From assembly GCA_002409595.1 (NCBI GenBank), contig DHNQ01000026.1, positions 1 through 64,000 of the forward strand: a stretch of 64,000 nt of DNA, read 5' to 3'. Shown piece by piece: positions 44,146 to 52,473 of the stretch. Source of the DNA: Dysgonomonas sp. UBA5412 (GTDB taxonomy: Bacteria; Bacteroidota; Bacteroidia; Bacteroidales; Dysgonomonadaceae). The notes under the pieces are model-generated. The model was not told where the DNA came from. It saw nothing but the letters and a program-made list of their open reading frames with translations, and did not search any database. How positions within the stretch are numbered: position 1 is the stretch's first letter; each line of letters starts with the position of its first letter. The translations under genes and the position numbers were made by a program.

Positions 44146-45108
44146 ATGAAACAACATACAATGCATGAGGCTTTGCTGCATGCAATAAAAGAAAAAGTAC
44201 CTCAGGGAACGACTGCAGCCAATATTCTGATGGATATTCTTTTTATTGGGAAAGAAGCTGTGTATCGGCGCCTAAGAGGCGAAGTCGCCTTTACATTTGA
44301 AGAGGCGGCCATAATATCAAGGCATTTTGGTATTTCTCTGGATGATATATCAGGTGTTGGTCGAATGAAGAACCGTTCTTTCCATTTGCAATTGGCTGAA
44401 TATATTAATCCTGCGAAGACAGATTATGACCAAATGGAAGATTTGATCTCTCTCATGCACACAACGAGAGGAGATCCTTCCACAGAAGCTGCATATGCTA
44501 TTAATATCTTGCCTCAAACACTGTACTTCAAATATGAATATATTACAAAGTTTTATATGTTCAAATGGCTCTACCAGTCAAATGTCCATAGTCAATTAAA
44601 GACTCTTGAAGAGATAAAGCTATCTCCGCAATTGAAAGACGTACAACAAAGATATTTAAATGAATCCATTCAGATAAAAAACACATATTACATTTTAGAC
44701 AATTTATTGTTTCAGTATCTGGCTAATGATATAAAATATTTCTCAAGCATACGATTCATAACAGAAGAAGACGTCGCAGCATTAAAGAAAGACCTTTTGA
44801 ATTTGATTGATTATATGGAACATTTAGCTTCGAGAGGTTCTTTTGATAATGGAAATAAAGTTCAATTTTATCTTTCCGGTATAAATCTGGATTCTACATA
44901 TAGTTACATACAGACTACAAACTATAATATCAGTCATATCAGAGTGTTCACCCTTAATGCCGTAGTTTCATTAGATGGCGGTACATTCGATCAACTCAAA
45001 AATTGGCTGTATGCTCTAAAAAGACTTTCGATCCTCATATCCGAAAGCGGGGAGATGCAGAGAGTACAATTTTTTAAGAAACAGCGCGATTTGATAAATA
45101 GTATATAA
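44146..45108 (+). CDS. Bacteroidetes-type HTH regulator
   Basis: A 320-aa protein with an N-terminal XRE-like helix-turn-helix (residues ~20-65: AANILMDILFIGKEAVYRRLRGE...FEEAAIISRHFGISLDDISG) and a long, all-helical C-terminal part of the kind found in many Bacteroidales regulators without a named ligand. No Cys or metal motif is seen. Upstream, the direct repeat CGAACAT occurs at 44082-44088 and 44097-44103 and may be a binding site. The next gene begins 38 bp downstream behind a palindromic promoter, so this protein may regulate it. Confidence 0.75.
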   Translation: MKQHTMHEALLHAIKEKVPQGTTAANILMDILFIGKEAVYRRLRGEVAFTFEEAAIISRHFGISLDDISGVGRMKNRSFHLQLAEYINPAKTDYDQMEDLISLMHTTRGDPSTEAAYAINILPQTLYFKYEYITKFYMFKWLYQSNVHSQLKTLEEIKLSPQLKDVQQRYLNESIQIKNTYYILDNLLFQYLANDIKYFSSIRFITEEDVAALKKDLLNLIDYMEHLASRGSFDNGNKVQFYLSGINLDSTYSYIQTTNYNISHIRVFTLNAVVSLDGGTFDQLKNWLYALKRLSILISESGEMQRVQFFKKQRDLINSI

Positions 45109-45133
45109 TATCTTTGTATTTTTAAATACAAAG
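45109..45133 (+). promoter_or_regulatory. -7 element overlapped by a 22-bp inverted repeat
   Basis: TATCTTTG (45109-45116) matches TAnnTTTG. The perfect inverted repeat 45112-45121 / 45124-45133 (CTTTGTATTT and its complement, 2-nt spacer) covers the -7 element and the expected transcription start. It looks like an operator for the 157-aa gene, possibly of the preceding regulator. As RNA it could also form a weak hairpin. Confidence 0.5.
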
Positions 45134-45146
45134 GGTAAAATGCGAT

Positions 45147-45620
45147 ATGGGATTATTCGATTTTTTTAAGAAAAAGCAAGTGCTGAAGATATCAGAAGAG
45201 GATAGATCTCAGTTTACTGCAGATATGGCTGCCAATGCAGATGCTTTGGTCAGACAGTTTAAAGACGTTGCTAATTTGGATTTCAGCGTTGATAGTCTGC
45301 ATATCTTAGACAAAGTTATTGAAGACAATAGAGCATTTTATAAGCAAGGAGATGACGAGACCAAGCGAAAAATGATAATCAGAATAGGAGCTTATATTTT
45401 TGAAGTTGCTCGTCAAAACTATGGAGGGGCTTATTTCTGGTATAATCGTTTAGACCAACCTGTATTAGTATCCGGACAACCTGAGTTTGAGATGTCATTA
45501 CTTGCGTACGAAAGAACAAAACTACGGTTCGAGAACACGCGAGAAGAAGATAATATACCTACTTTCTTTAACCAATACGTAGAAGGTGTTAAGAATAAAC
45601 ATACTGTATTGATAGCTTAA
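45147..45620 (+). CDS. Small cytosolic protein of unknown function
   Basis: A 157-aa protein starting MGLFDFFKKK, a common beginning of small DUF proteins that attach to larger complexes or membranes. The rest is mostly helical with a central IGAYIFEVARQNYGGAYFWY segment (residues ~75-95) that looks like a DUF3806-like fold only loosely. No signal peptide. The codon use is like that of neighbours. It may form a regulated unit with the HTH protein upstream. Confidence 0.65.
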   Translation: MGLFDFFKKKQVLKISEEDRSQFTADMAANADALVRQFKDVANLDFSVDSLHILDKVIEDNRAFYKQGDDETKRKMIIRIGAYIFEVARQNYGGAYFWYNRLDQPVLVSGQPEFEMSLLAYERTKLRFENTREEDNIPTFFNQYVEGVKNKHTVLIA

Positions 45621-46405
45621 TTATTATCATTATTCTAATTAATCACTATCCGATAATGTGCTTTATCATATTATTGGATAGAGTATAAATATACATTTAG
45701 AACTTTTGTGTAAGGTTGGCCTGAAAAACTATAGAACCATACTCCTATATAACATAAACTTAAGGATATATTGTCTCTTTTTTAATATAGAAAGGCTAAT
45801 TCAGCCTTTTCTTTTCTGCATATTAATTCATTTGAATATATACTTTAAGTTTCGAAATTCGGAACTTGTCTATGTCGTTCGTTTCGTAAAAAGATAATAT
45901 TAAGGCTTATTTTCTCAATACTTTCGGTAGGCGTTTCCGTATAAAAAGTATATGTTAATAATAGAAACAGAACCCATAATAAATACTCTCAAAATAGGCT
46001 CTTCATATGATAAGGATAGCGTATTTTTACAATTGTAAGATTGATTTAAAAAGAATCCAAACTGAGGTTCGAAACTATTACAAAACAAGCTATAGAGTGA
46101 AGATAAAAAATTATAATAGAATTTGCCCATACCATATCTCTTTATTTCAAACAGATATACTTCCTAAGAGGATTCATAAATGCAAATCTAAAAAATATAA
46201 ATAAATGCTTGTTAAAAATAGATTTAGATTATAAGAAGAAGAACCGCAAGTTTTGTGTAGTTTGTGAAGTGTGAAACCATGTGAGCTGTGAAGTTCGCGT
46301 GGTTTCGCGCTTACAGTCAATATAGTTTTACACCTCTAAAATTTGATAGGCTAATAACAATTACTACTTTTACAAGGACAAAGCTTAATAATTAATCTGT
46401 TCACG
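45621..46405. other. 785-bp stretch without a convincing gene
   Basis: The longest gene-free stretch in the window, very AT-rich up to about 46210. Two short + strand frames (45706-45897 and 46007-46204) have poor amino acid composition and no visible start context. The more GC-rich end holds a hairpin: 46269-46281 pairs with 46298-46310 over 13 bp with three G-T pairs and a 16-nt loop, lying about 95 bp before the pyridoxal kinase gene. It could be a leader structure, an sRNA, or a decayed gene. Confidence 0.45.
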
Positions 46406-47278
46406 ATGTATTTCAATAAGACTAAAAGAGTAGTTGCCATACACGATTTGTCCGGCATCGGACGAGTATCTCTTGGCGTGGTTATTCCCATTCTCACCTC
46501 TATGGGATTTCAAGTAAGTGCCTTGCCCACTGCTATTCTATCGAATCATACCCAGTATCCTAGTTTTTCCTTTCTCGATCTGACAGATGAAATGCAAAAG
46601 ATAATAGCAGAGTGGCGCGTAATGCAAGCCGAATTTGATACTTTCTATTCAGGTTACTTAGGCTCTCCTAAGCAGATACAGATTGTAAAGGACTTTATTG
46701 AAGAATTTAAGAAAGAAAATAATCTGGTAGTAATTGATCCCGTATTAGGCGATAATGGTAAACTATATACAGGATTTGATCATAAGATTGTAGACGAAAT
46801 GAAACGACTCGTTACAGTAGCAGATATTATAACGCCTAATCTGACTGAAATATCCTGCTTACTTGATGTACCTTACGAAAAAGAATACTCTGACGATAAG
46901 CTAAAGGAATATCTTTTGGCTCTTTCTCAGAAAGGACCGGCTATTGTTATCATAACTAGTGTTCCCGTTGTAGGAGACGCCCACAAAACATCAGTTTATG
47001 CCTACAACCGTATAGGTAATCGTTTTTGGAAAGTGACATGTCCTTATTTACCCGCACATTATCCCGGAGTAGGAGATACCTTTACCAGCGTAGTAACCGG
47101 TGCTATGATGCAAGGTGATAGCCTGCCGATGGCTTTAGATAGAGCCTCCCAGTTTTGCTATCAAGGAATACGTGCAACCTTCGGATACGAGTATGATACA
47201 CGTGAAGGAATTTTGCTCGAAAAAGTATTACATAATCTTGACGTACCTAATCAGATAACTACTTATGAGCTAATCTGA
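46406..47278 (+). CDS. Pyridoxal/pyridoxamine kinase (PdxY/PdxK type)
   Basis: A 290-aa ribokinase-fold enzyme that phosphorylates pyridoxal, pyridoxamine or pyridoxine using ATP in vitamin B6 salvage. Evidence: the N-terminal IHDLSGIGRVSLGVVIPIL, FYSGYLGS near residue 90, VIDPVLGDNGKLY, ITPNLTEI, and the catalytic PGVGDTF (the usual GxGD with Asp as base, residues ~230-236). Length fits PdxY (287). It is single, and converges with tag (10 bp gap). Confidence 0.9.
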   Translation: MYFNKTKRVVAIHDLSGIGRVSLGVVIPILTSMGFQVSALPTAILSNHTQYPSFSFLDLTDEMQKIIAEWRVMQAEFDTFYSGYLGSPKQIQIVKDFIEEFKKENNLVVIDPVLGDNGKLYTGFDHKIVDEMKRLVTVADIITPNLTEISCLLDVPYEKEYSDDKLKEYLLALSQKGPAIVIITSVPVVGDAHKTSVYAYNRIGNRFWKVTCPYLPAHYPGVGDTFTSVVTGAMMQGDSLPMALDRASQFCYQGIRATFGYEYDTREGILLEKVLHNLDVPNQITTYELI

Positions 47279-47288
47279 CGCTCTTTGC

Positions 47289-47864
47289 CTATTTGTTATA
47301 GCAAACACAATCTATAAGATGGTCATTCACATATCCTATTGCTTGCAAATGAGCATAACAGATTGTAGAGCCAAAGAATTTGAACCCCCGTTTTTTCATA
47401 TCCTTGCTGATAGCATCAGACAATGGGGTAGAGGCAGGAACTTCGCCTAGCGTTTTCCAATGATTAACAATAGGTTTTCCCTCAGGCAGAAATGATTTCA
47501 TATAATTACAAAAGCTTCCGTATTCTTGCTGCACAGCTAGAAACAATCGAGCATTCGATATGGTAGCCCTAATCTTCAATCTGTTGCGAACAATGCCCGT
47601 ATCCTCCATCAATCTTTCCACATCCTCATCCGAGAATAAAGCAACCTTTTTTGCATCAAAATTGGCGAAAGCCTTTCTGTATCCTTCTCTTTTTCGCAGA
47701 ATAGTTATCCAGCTTAGCCCTGCTTGGGCACTTTCCAGCACAAGAAACTCAAACATTGTTTTGTCGTCAGTAACTTCCTGCCCCCATTCCTCGTCATGAT
47801 ATTTTATATATAGAGGGTCGTTTCCTACCCAGCCGCAACGCGTTATCTCATCAGATTGCTTCAT
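47289..47864 (-). CDS. tag: DNA-3-methyladenine glycosylase I
   Basis: A 191-aa Tag, which excises 3-methyladenine from alkylated DNA. Motifs: RCGWVGNDPLYIKYHDEEWG at the start (Cys10 and His near 23 belong to the zinc site), LVLESAQAGLSWITIL (helix with the catalytic Glu), NRLKIRATISNA, and the C-terminal FFGSTICYAHLQAIGYVNDH...C that provides the other zinc ligands. Length equals the family norm (187 in E. coli). Confidence 0.95.
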   Translation of the reverse strand: MKQSDEITRCGWVGNDPLYIKYHDEEWGQEVTDDKTMFEFLVLESAQAGLSWITILRKREGYRKAFANFDAKKVALFSDEDVERLMEDTGIVRNRLKIRATISNARLFLAVQQEYGSFCNYMKSFLPEGKPIVNHWKTLGEVPASTPLSDAISKDMKKRGFKFFGSTICYAHLQAIGYVNDHLIDCVCYNK

Positions 47865-48000
47865 ATTCTAAATTGTTTGTGGAGTAAAGATAATCTCTTT
47901 TATACAAAAGGTGACAAAGGTGACAGATTTTACTGTCTTTTTTGATTGTCTCTTTTTCATTCTTCTTTTCATTTTTATGATATAGATAAACATATATACA

Positions 48001-48039
48001 AAAAAAGAGTTGTGAAAATTATTTTCACAACTCTTTTTT
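48001..48039. terminator. Strong bidirectional terminator
   Basis: Perfect 18-bp stem 48001-48018 / 48022-48039 with a 3-nt loop, with T runs on both strands. It ends the 48063-49544 lipoprotein gene on the minus strand. Confidence 0.85.
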
Positions 48040-48062
48040 TTGAATTAATATTTTTCTTAGGC

Positions 48063-49544
48063 TTATTCAGCAAATACTTCGATGTCGTCCACTATTAAAG
48101 TACTACCAGCAGCTGCTTTATACGCTGCACCATTTTTGCTTGATGATAAAATGATTGCAAATTTATATTTCTTTGCAGGATCATATTCTTTTTCATAATC
48201 CAAAACAAGTTCAAACGGAGTGTATTCTGTTTTAGTCTCTGCACTTGCAAACATTTTCTTAGCTACGATTTTGTCAGAAGTATAGATATCATGACCATCC
48301 AGAGATTCTTTAGTTGTCTCTATTTCATATAATACGGCTGATATCGCTAAGGAGTCTTTTTCTGTTGTAGAAATAGTTTCATTATCATAAAATACCTCTC
48401 CTGCTTTATATTTGTAAAATCCTTTTACTTTCAGGGGTTTCTTTGCATATTCGACTCCAAATTTTGTCGTTTTCAGAGCATCTCCACTTAAACCTGCAAG
48501 CATATCAAACTTTCCAAGATATGCTGTTGCTGCTGTGATTTTAGGAACAGTTGTTCCCATAATAGTTCCTCCTTTAGTATCAAGAGATACCATTTCTATT
48601 GCACTCTTTCCTGATTTAGCATCCGTTGTAGGATTTACAGGATATGGACCGTTAAAGTCAATGTCGTTTACAGCGATAATGAAATTTACAGCTATATTAC
48701 AGCTAGCCCATCCTGTTGGGTCAGTGTAATTTCCAATTTTTTTCCAATTCTCAAAATCATATAATTGAGAGTTCAACCAAGTAACAGTATACTTAGTTTT
48801 GTGTATTCCATCCTCAGCTGTAACCATAAAAGTTACATTGTTTGCAGAAAAATCTACAGTAGAACCCGAAGCCGGATCTATTGTTGCGCCCTCAGATATT
48901 TCAAAAACAGGTTTTAACGCTTTCAGATCCTCTGTGCTAGCACTTTCTGAGATATAAAAAGTGATGTTGTTGTCGCTTACAACAGGTTGTGCTGTTACTA
49001 TTTTACTATCAATAGTCATGCTTTTGATCAATGCCTCAGTTTTTTCATTATCAGCATCCATTTTGTTTCCATTAAATGTAACAAAAACATTGCCAACAGC
49101 AGTCGCTTCTGTAACATCTATTTTAAGATCTGCTTTTTTACCAACTATTGTTCCCGAAACTTTAATGTTTGCAGTGATAGTTCCATTTGCTAACTTATAT
49201 CCCTCTATGCTTGTTTCAGCCAAGTTATAAGTGTCACCATTTTTCGAAATAGGCACGTTGTCTACTTCAATTTTTCCTAACAGAATTTCAGTATTACCAT
49301 TTATCGAGAAAGCGAAATCGTTAAGCTCTAGTTTCACCTGCCCTTCTCCACTTTTTGATAAAATAATTTTTTGCAGAGTAGTCTGTTCTGCTCCCATATC
49401 CGGAATTTTTACATTCAAGTCACCCTTGTAAGTTCCCGCTACTTCTTCGCTGATTGTAGGAGCTGGATCGTCATCATCGCTACATGCTGAAAAAAATGTT
49501 ACAGACATGATAAGCAATACAAAATAAAAAATCTTTTTATTCAT
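48063..49544 (-). CDS. Multi-domain surface lipoprotein with C-terminal PCMD-like domain
   Basis: A 493-aa lipoprotein: Cys21 in FFSAC followed by SDDDDPAP, a surface export signal. Visible domains are a calycin-like barrel (residues ~30-165, with two copies of a G-x-I-x-V pattern), a short DUF5018/BACON-like beta-sandwich (residues ~175-255: ...FEISEGATIDPASGSTVDFS...YTVTW), and a C-terminal carbohydrate-type domain (residues ~260-493: LYDFENWKK...PVNPTTDAKSGKSAIEM...DDIEVFAE), which matches the PCMD (putative carbohydrate metabolism) pattern. It probably binds or handles a glycan at the outer surface. It is transcribed alone. Confidence 0.78.
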   Translation of the reverse strand: MNKKIFYFVLLIMSVTFFSACSDDDDPAPTISEEVAGTYKGDLNVKIPDMGAEQTTLQKIILSKSGEGQVKLELNDFAFSINGNTEILLGKIEVDNVPISKNGDTYNLAETSIEGYKLANGTITANIKVSGTIVGKKADLKIDVTEATAVGNVFVTFNGNKMDADNEKTEALIKSMTIDSKIVTAQPVVSDNNITFYISESASTEDLKALKPVFEISEGATIDPASGSTVDFSANNVTFMVTAEDGIHKTKYTVTWLNSQLYDFENWKKIGNYTDPTGWASCNIAVNFIIAVNDIDFNGPYPVNPTTDAKSGKSAIEMVSLDTKGGTIMGTTVPKITAATAYLGKFDMLAGLSGDALKTTKFGVEYAKKPLKVKGFYKYKAGEVFYDNETISTTEKDSLAISAVLYEIETTKESLDGHDIYTSDKIVAKKMFASAETKTEYTPFELVLDYEKEYDPAKKYKFAIILSSSKNGAAYKAAAGSTLIVDDIEVFAE

Positions 49545-49859
49545 ACAATTGTCTTTTTTAAGATTATATATTAATTGATTTAATACTGATTATGATTTTG
49601 TAATTTTTATGTGTAAATCAATTTGTGGTTTTCTGTAAATATATTCTTTCTTATATAGTCTGGATAAGATTTACTTTGATAACCAATTATTACAAATATA
49701 CCAAAGACTTTATGCTTATTTTCTAATTTTAATAAAGATACTTTGATATTTAATGATTTTTTAACTATAAATTAACAATAAATAATTATGCGAAAAAAAA
49801 CAGCCCGATTAATAATTTTATTAATCGGGCTGTTTTCTACTATATAATATATTTACCTA
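49545..49859. other. Gap between lipoprotein and flavodoxin genes
   Basis: 315 bp without a gene. A minus-strand -7 element (TATATTTG; CAAATATA on + at 49693-49700) lies about 150 bp ahead of the lipoprotein start; the terminator of the flavodoxin operon occupies the right end. Confidence 0.45.
49793..49836 (-). terminator. Terminator of the 2-oxoacid dehydrogenase operon
   Basis: Perfect 17-bp stem 49797-49813 / 49820-49836 with a 6-nt loop; on the minus strand it is followed by eight T. It lies just after the flavodoxin stop. Confidence 0.9.
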
Positions 49860-50366
49860 TTAATCAAACTTTTTCTTCAATTCTTCCACCCAATTTTTAA
49901 CCCTTTCATCAGTTTTACTTTGTTGATTTTCGAAGTCAATAACCAAGCCGACAAATTTGCCGTCTCTCACAGCACGAGAATGTTCGAATGTATAACCTTC
50001 GGTCGATGTGAGCCCAATAAGCATTGCTCCCGCAGCTTCAAATGTTTCGGCAAGTATTCCCATTCCATCCACAAAATTCTCAGGATATTTTTTCTGATCA
50101 CCCAGACCAAATACTGCAACTTTCTTGCCTTTCAGGTTTAGTGATTCCAATTCTGGTCTCACTTCATCCCAATAAGTTGGAAGCTCTCCGTCGAACCAAG
50201 TAGAGACTCCGACTATAATATTGTCGAATTCTTTGAAATCTTTTTCCCATACATTTTCTACGGGAATAATATCTACTTTGTCGTCTTCAAATGCAGCCTT
50301 TATCTTTTTGGCTACGGCAGCAGTTTTGGTTGTACTTGTTCCGTAAAACAATCCAATCTTTTTCAT
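49860..50366 (-). CDS. fldA: Flavodoxin
   Basis: A 168-aa long-chain flavodoxin, a small FMN electron carrier that can replace ferredoxin. The phosphate-binding loop is YGTSTTKTA (residues 8-16), followed by the first flavin-flanking loop GVSTWFDGELPTYWDE (Trp near 59) and the second loop GLGDQKKYPENFVDG (Tyr near 98). Length and motifs match FldA. It lies 44 bp after the E1 gene on the same strand and ends the operon, which suggests that it accepts electrons or shares regulation with the 2-oxoacid dehydrogenase; that link is inference. Confidence 0.95.
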   Translation of the reverse strand: MKKIGLFYGTSTTKTAAVAKKIKAAFEDDKVDIIPVENVWEKDFKEFDNIIVGVSTWFDGELPTYWDEVRPELESLNLKGKKVAVFGLGDQKKYPENFVDGMGILAETFEAAGAMLIGLTSTEGYTFEHSRAVRDGKFVGLVIDFENQQSKTDERVKNWVEELKKKFD

Positions 50367-50410
50367 ATATCTTTGTTTTTTATAATCTTATTATCTTCTA
50401 TTGCTTCATT

Positions 50411-52444
50411 CTAATACTCTAATAGCTTTTTTGCAGCATCATAAATACGGTCTTCGCCCGGCAATACAGCCTTTTCCAAAATAGGATTGAATCCTACCGG
50501 CGTGAAGGTAGAACCTACGCGCTGAACCGGTGCATCGAGATAGCGAAACATATCTTCACCGATCATAGCAGCTATTTCAGCACCGAATCCCGAAAATACT
50601 TTATCCTCGTGCACCACAAGTACCTTGCTTGTTTTCTTTACAGACTCAAATATAGTTTCCTTATCCAGAGGTAGGAGAGAGCGAAGGTCGATAACCTCAA
50701 CATCCCAGCCATGCTCTTTAGATAATCGTTCTGCAACGTTGAGGCTAAAGAGAGTTGTATTACCATAAGTGATAATCGTTAAATCTTTTCCTTCTCGGCG
50801 AATGCGAGCCTTCCCAAATGGCACTTCGAAGTCGTCGGGAACTACTGTAGATGCTTCCACCGAGTTATATAAGGCTTTGGGCTCTAAAAATACTGTAAAG
50901 CCTTCAGAGCGCATGCTTGTACGCAGCAATCCGGCAGCATCATCGGCAAACGAAGGATATACAATCCTTGCTCCGGGAAGAGTAGTTAGCGTACCCTCTA
51001 AGTTTTGTGAATGATACATACCTCCTCCGATATATCCACCGGAAGCTAATCGCATTGTTATATTCGGTGCGAATTTACCATTGCTTCGCCAATAGTCGTG
51101 CGTACACTCTACGTACTGCTCCATAGCTGGCCAGAAGTAATCGGCAAATTCGGCTCCTTCTATCACGATACGTATTTTTTTGTCAAATCGGCTCATACCG
51201 TTTGCCGTAGCCACAATGTAGTCTTCGGCTATCGGAGCATTAAAGACGCGCGCTTCGCCAAACTCTTGTTGCATCCCTTTGGATACGTTAAATACACCTC
51301 CTTTGTCTTTGTTGGCAACATCTTGTCCCCATAGGAAGGTATCGGGATTGTGTCTGAATTCGGCTTTCAATGTCTCATTGATGGCTGTAACCAGATTTTT
51401 CTTTTCACCCTCTTCTTCGTGTGTTCCATCTGTATATTTCTTAGGATGGTAAGGTTCGGGCACTACATGTTCGAATATAGATGCCGGATCGGGATCGGGT
51501 GCAGCCAATGCTTTCTTGTTTGCCGCACTTAGTTCTTTTTTTACTGCGGCTTCTATCTCTTTAAGCTCTTCTTCTGTAAAGCGTTTGTAACGAATCAGCA
51601 TACGGCGAAATTTCATCAGAGGGTCTGCCTCTTTTACGTATTTCAGTTCATTCTCGTCTCGGTACAACGTTTGTTTATCCGAATTGGAGTGTGAGCCTAT
51701 CCGTACACAGTTGGCATGCACAATAACCGGACTACTGTTGGCTATTGCATATTCGCGGGCTTCGGTCATTGCATTCATCGAGTCGAATACATCTTTACCG
51801 TTGCAATGTATGATGCGTAGATTTTTTATTCCTCTAAAATTGTCCGACGCTTTTCTGTTTGCTGTCTGATCTTTTTTGGGAACAGATATTCCGTAACCAT
51901 TGTCTTGTACGACAAGTATAAATGGCAATTGCTCTCTGGATGCTCCGTTGAGGGCTTCGTAAACATATCCCTCGGATGTGGAAGAGTCGCCATGCGAGGC
52001 TATTGATACTCCTTTGTGTTTGTAATAGACCATTGCCCGGGCTGTACCTACCGCCTGCGAATCGTGATTCGCAACGGCAGATGATACATTTTGTATTCCC
52101 CATTCCGGTTTTGCAAAGTGGTTAGACATATGCCGTCCTCCGCTTGCCGGATCGGTTGCCTTAGAGATGCCGTTGAGGATCAGTTCTTCGGCTGTGATTC
52201 CGGCTGACAAGGCGGTAAGCATATCTCTGTAATATGGGAATAAAAAGTCTTCACCTTTTACAAATACCTGTCCCATTGCCAACTGTATACCGTCATGTCC
52301 TGCATAGGGTGCATGGTAAGACCAGCCTAAAGACTGCAAAAGGTATGCGGGCGCTTTTTCATCGAGGGCACGCCCGAGAGTCATCAGGTGATACCACTTT
52401 TTGAGGGTTTCTTTGTCTGTCGTTTTTATGCTATATTTTTTCAT
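50411..52444 (-). CDS. 2-oxoacid dehydrogenase E1, alpha-beta fusion
   Basis: A 677-aa thiamine diphosphate enzyme with E1 alpha and beta joined in one chain. The alpha part (residues 1-~320) has the ThDP motif GDSSTSEG...DNGYGISVP and GRHMSNH; the beta part (from ~345) has NAPIAEDYIVATANGMSR, GGYIGGGMYHSQNLEG, and the C-terminal VIDLRSLLPLD...VHEDKV. Together with E2 and E3 encoded upstream it decarboxylates a 2-oxoacid (branched-chain or pyruvate type) and transfers the acyl group to lipoyl-E2. A fused E1 of this size occurs in several Bacteroidetes. Substrate not determined. Confidence 0.93.
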   Translation of the reverse strand: MKKYSIKTTDKETLKKWYHLMTLGRALDEKAPAYLLQSLGWSYHAPYAGHDGIQLAMGQVFVKGEDFLFPYYRDMLTALSAGITAEELILNGISKATDPASGGRHMSNHFAKPEWGIQNVSSAVANHDSQAVGTARAMVYYKHKGVSIASHGDSSTSEGYVYEALNGASREQLPFILVVQDNGYGISVPKKDQTANRKASDNFRGIKNLRIIHCNGKDVFDSMNAMTEAREYAIANSSPVIVHANCVRIGSHSNSDKQTLYRDENELKYVKEADPLMKFRRMLIRYKRFTEEELKEIEAAVKKELSAANKKALAAPDPDPASIFEHVVPEPYHPKKYTDGTHEEEGEKKNLVTAINETLKAEFRHNPDTFLWGQDVANKDKGGVFNVSKGMQQEFGEARVFNAPIAEDYIVATANGMSRFDKKIRIVIEGAEFADYFWPAMEQYVECTHDYWRSNGKFAPNITMRLASGGYIGGGMYHSQNLEGTLTTLPGARIVYPSFADDAAGLLRTSMRSEGFTVFLEPKALYNSVEASTVVPDDFEVPFGKARIRREGKDLTIITYGNTTLFSLNVAERLSKEHGWDVEVIDLRSLLPLDKETIFESVKKTSKVLVVHEDKVFSGFGAEIAAMIGEDMFRYLDAPVQRVGSTFTPVGFNPILEKAVLPGEDRIYDAAKKLLEY

Positions 52445-52473
52445 ATCGGTGCAAATAACGTGTTTGTAAATAA

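Noticed and set aside
45706..46204. Two short + strand frames in the 785-bp gap
   Set aside because: Skewed composition, no start context, no homology pattern; treated as non-coding.
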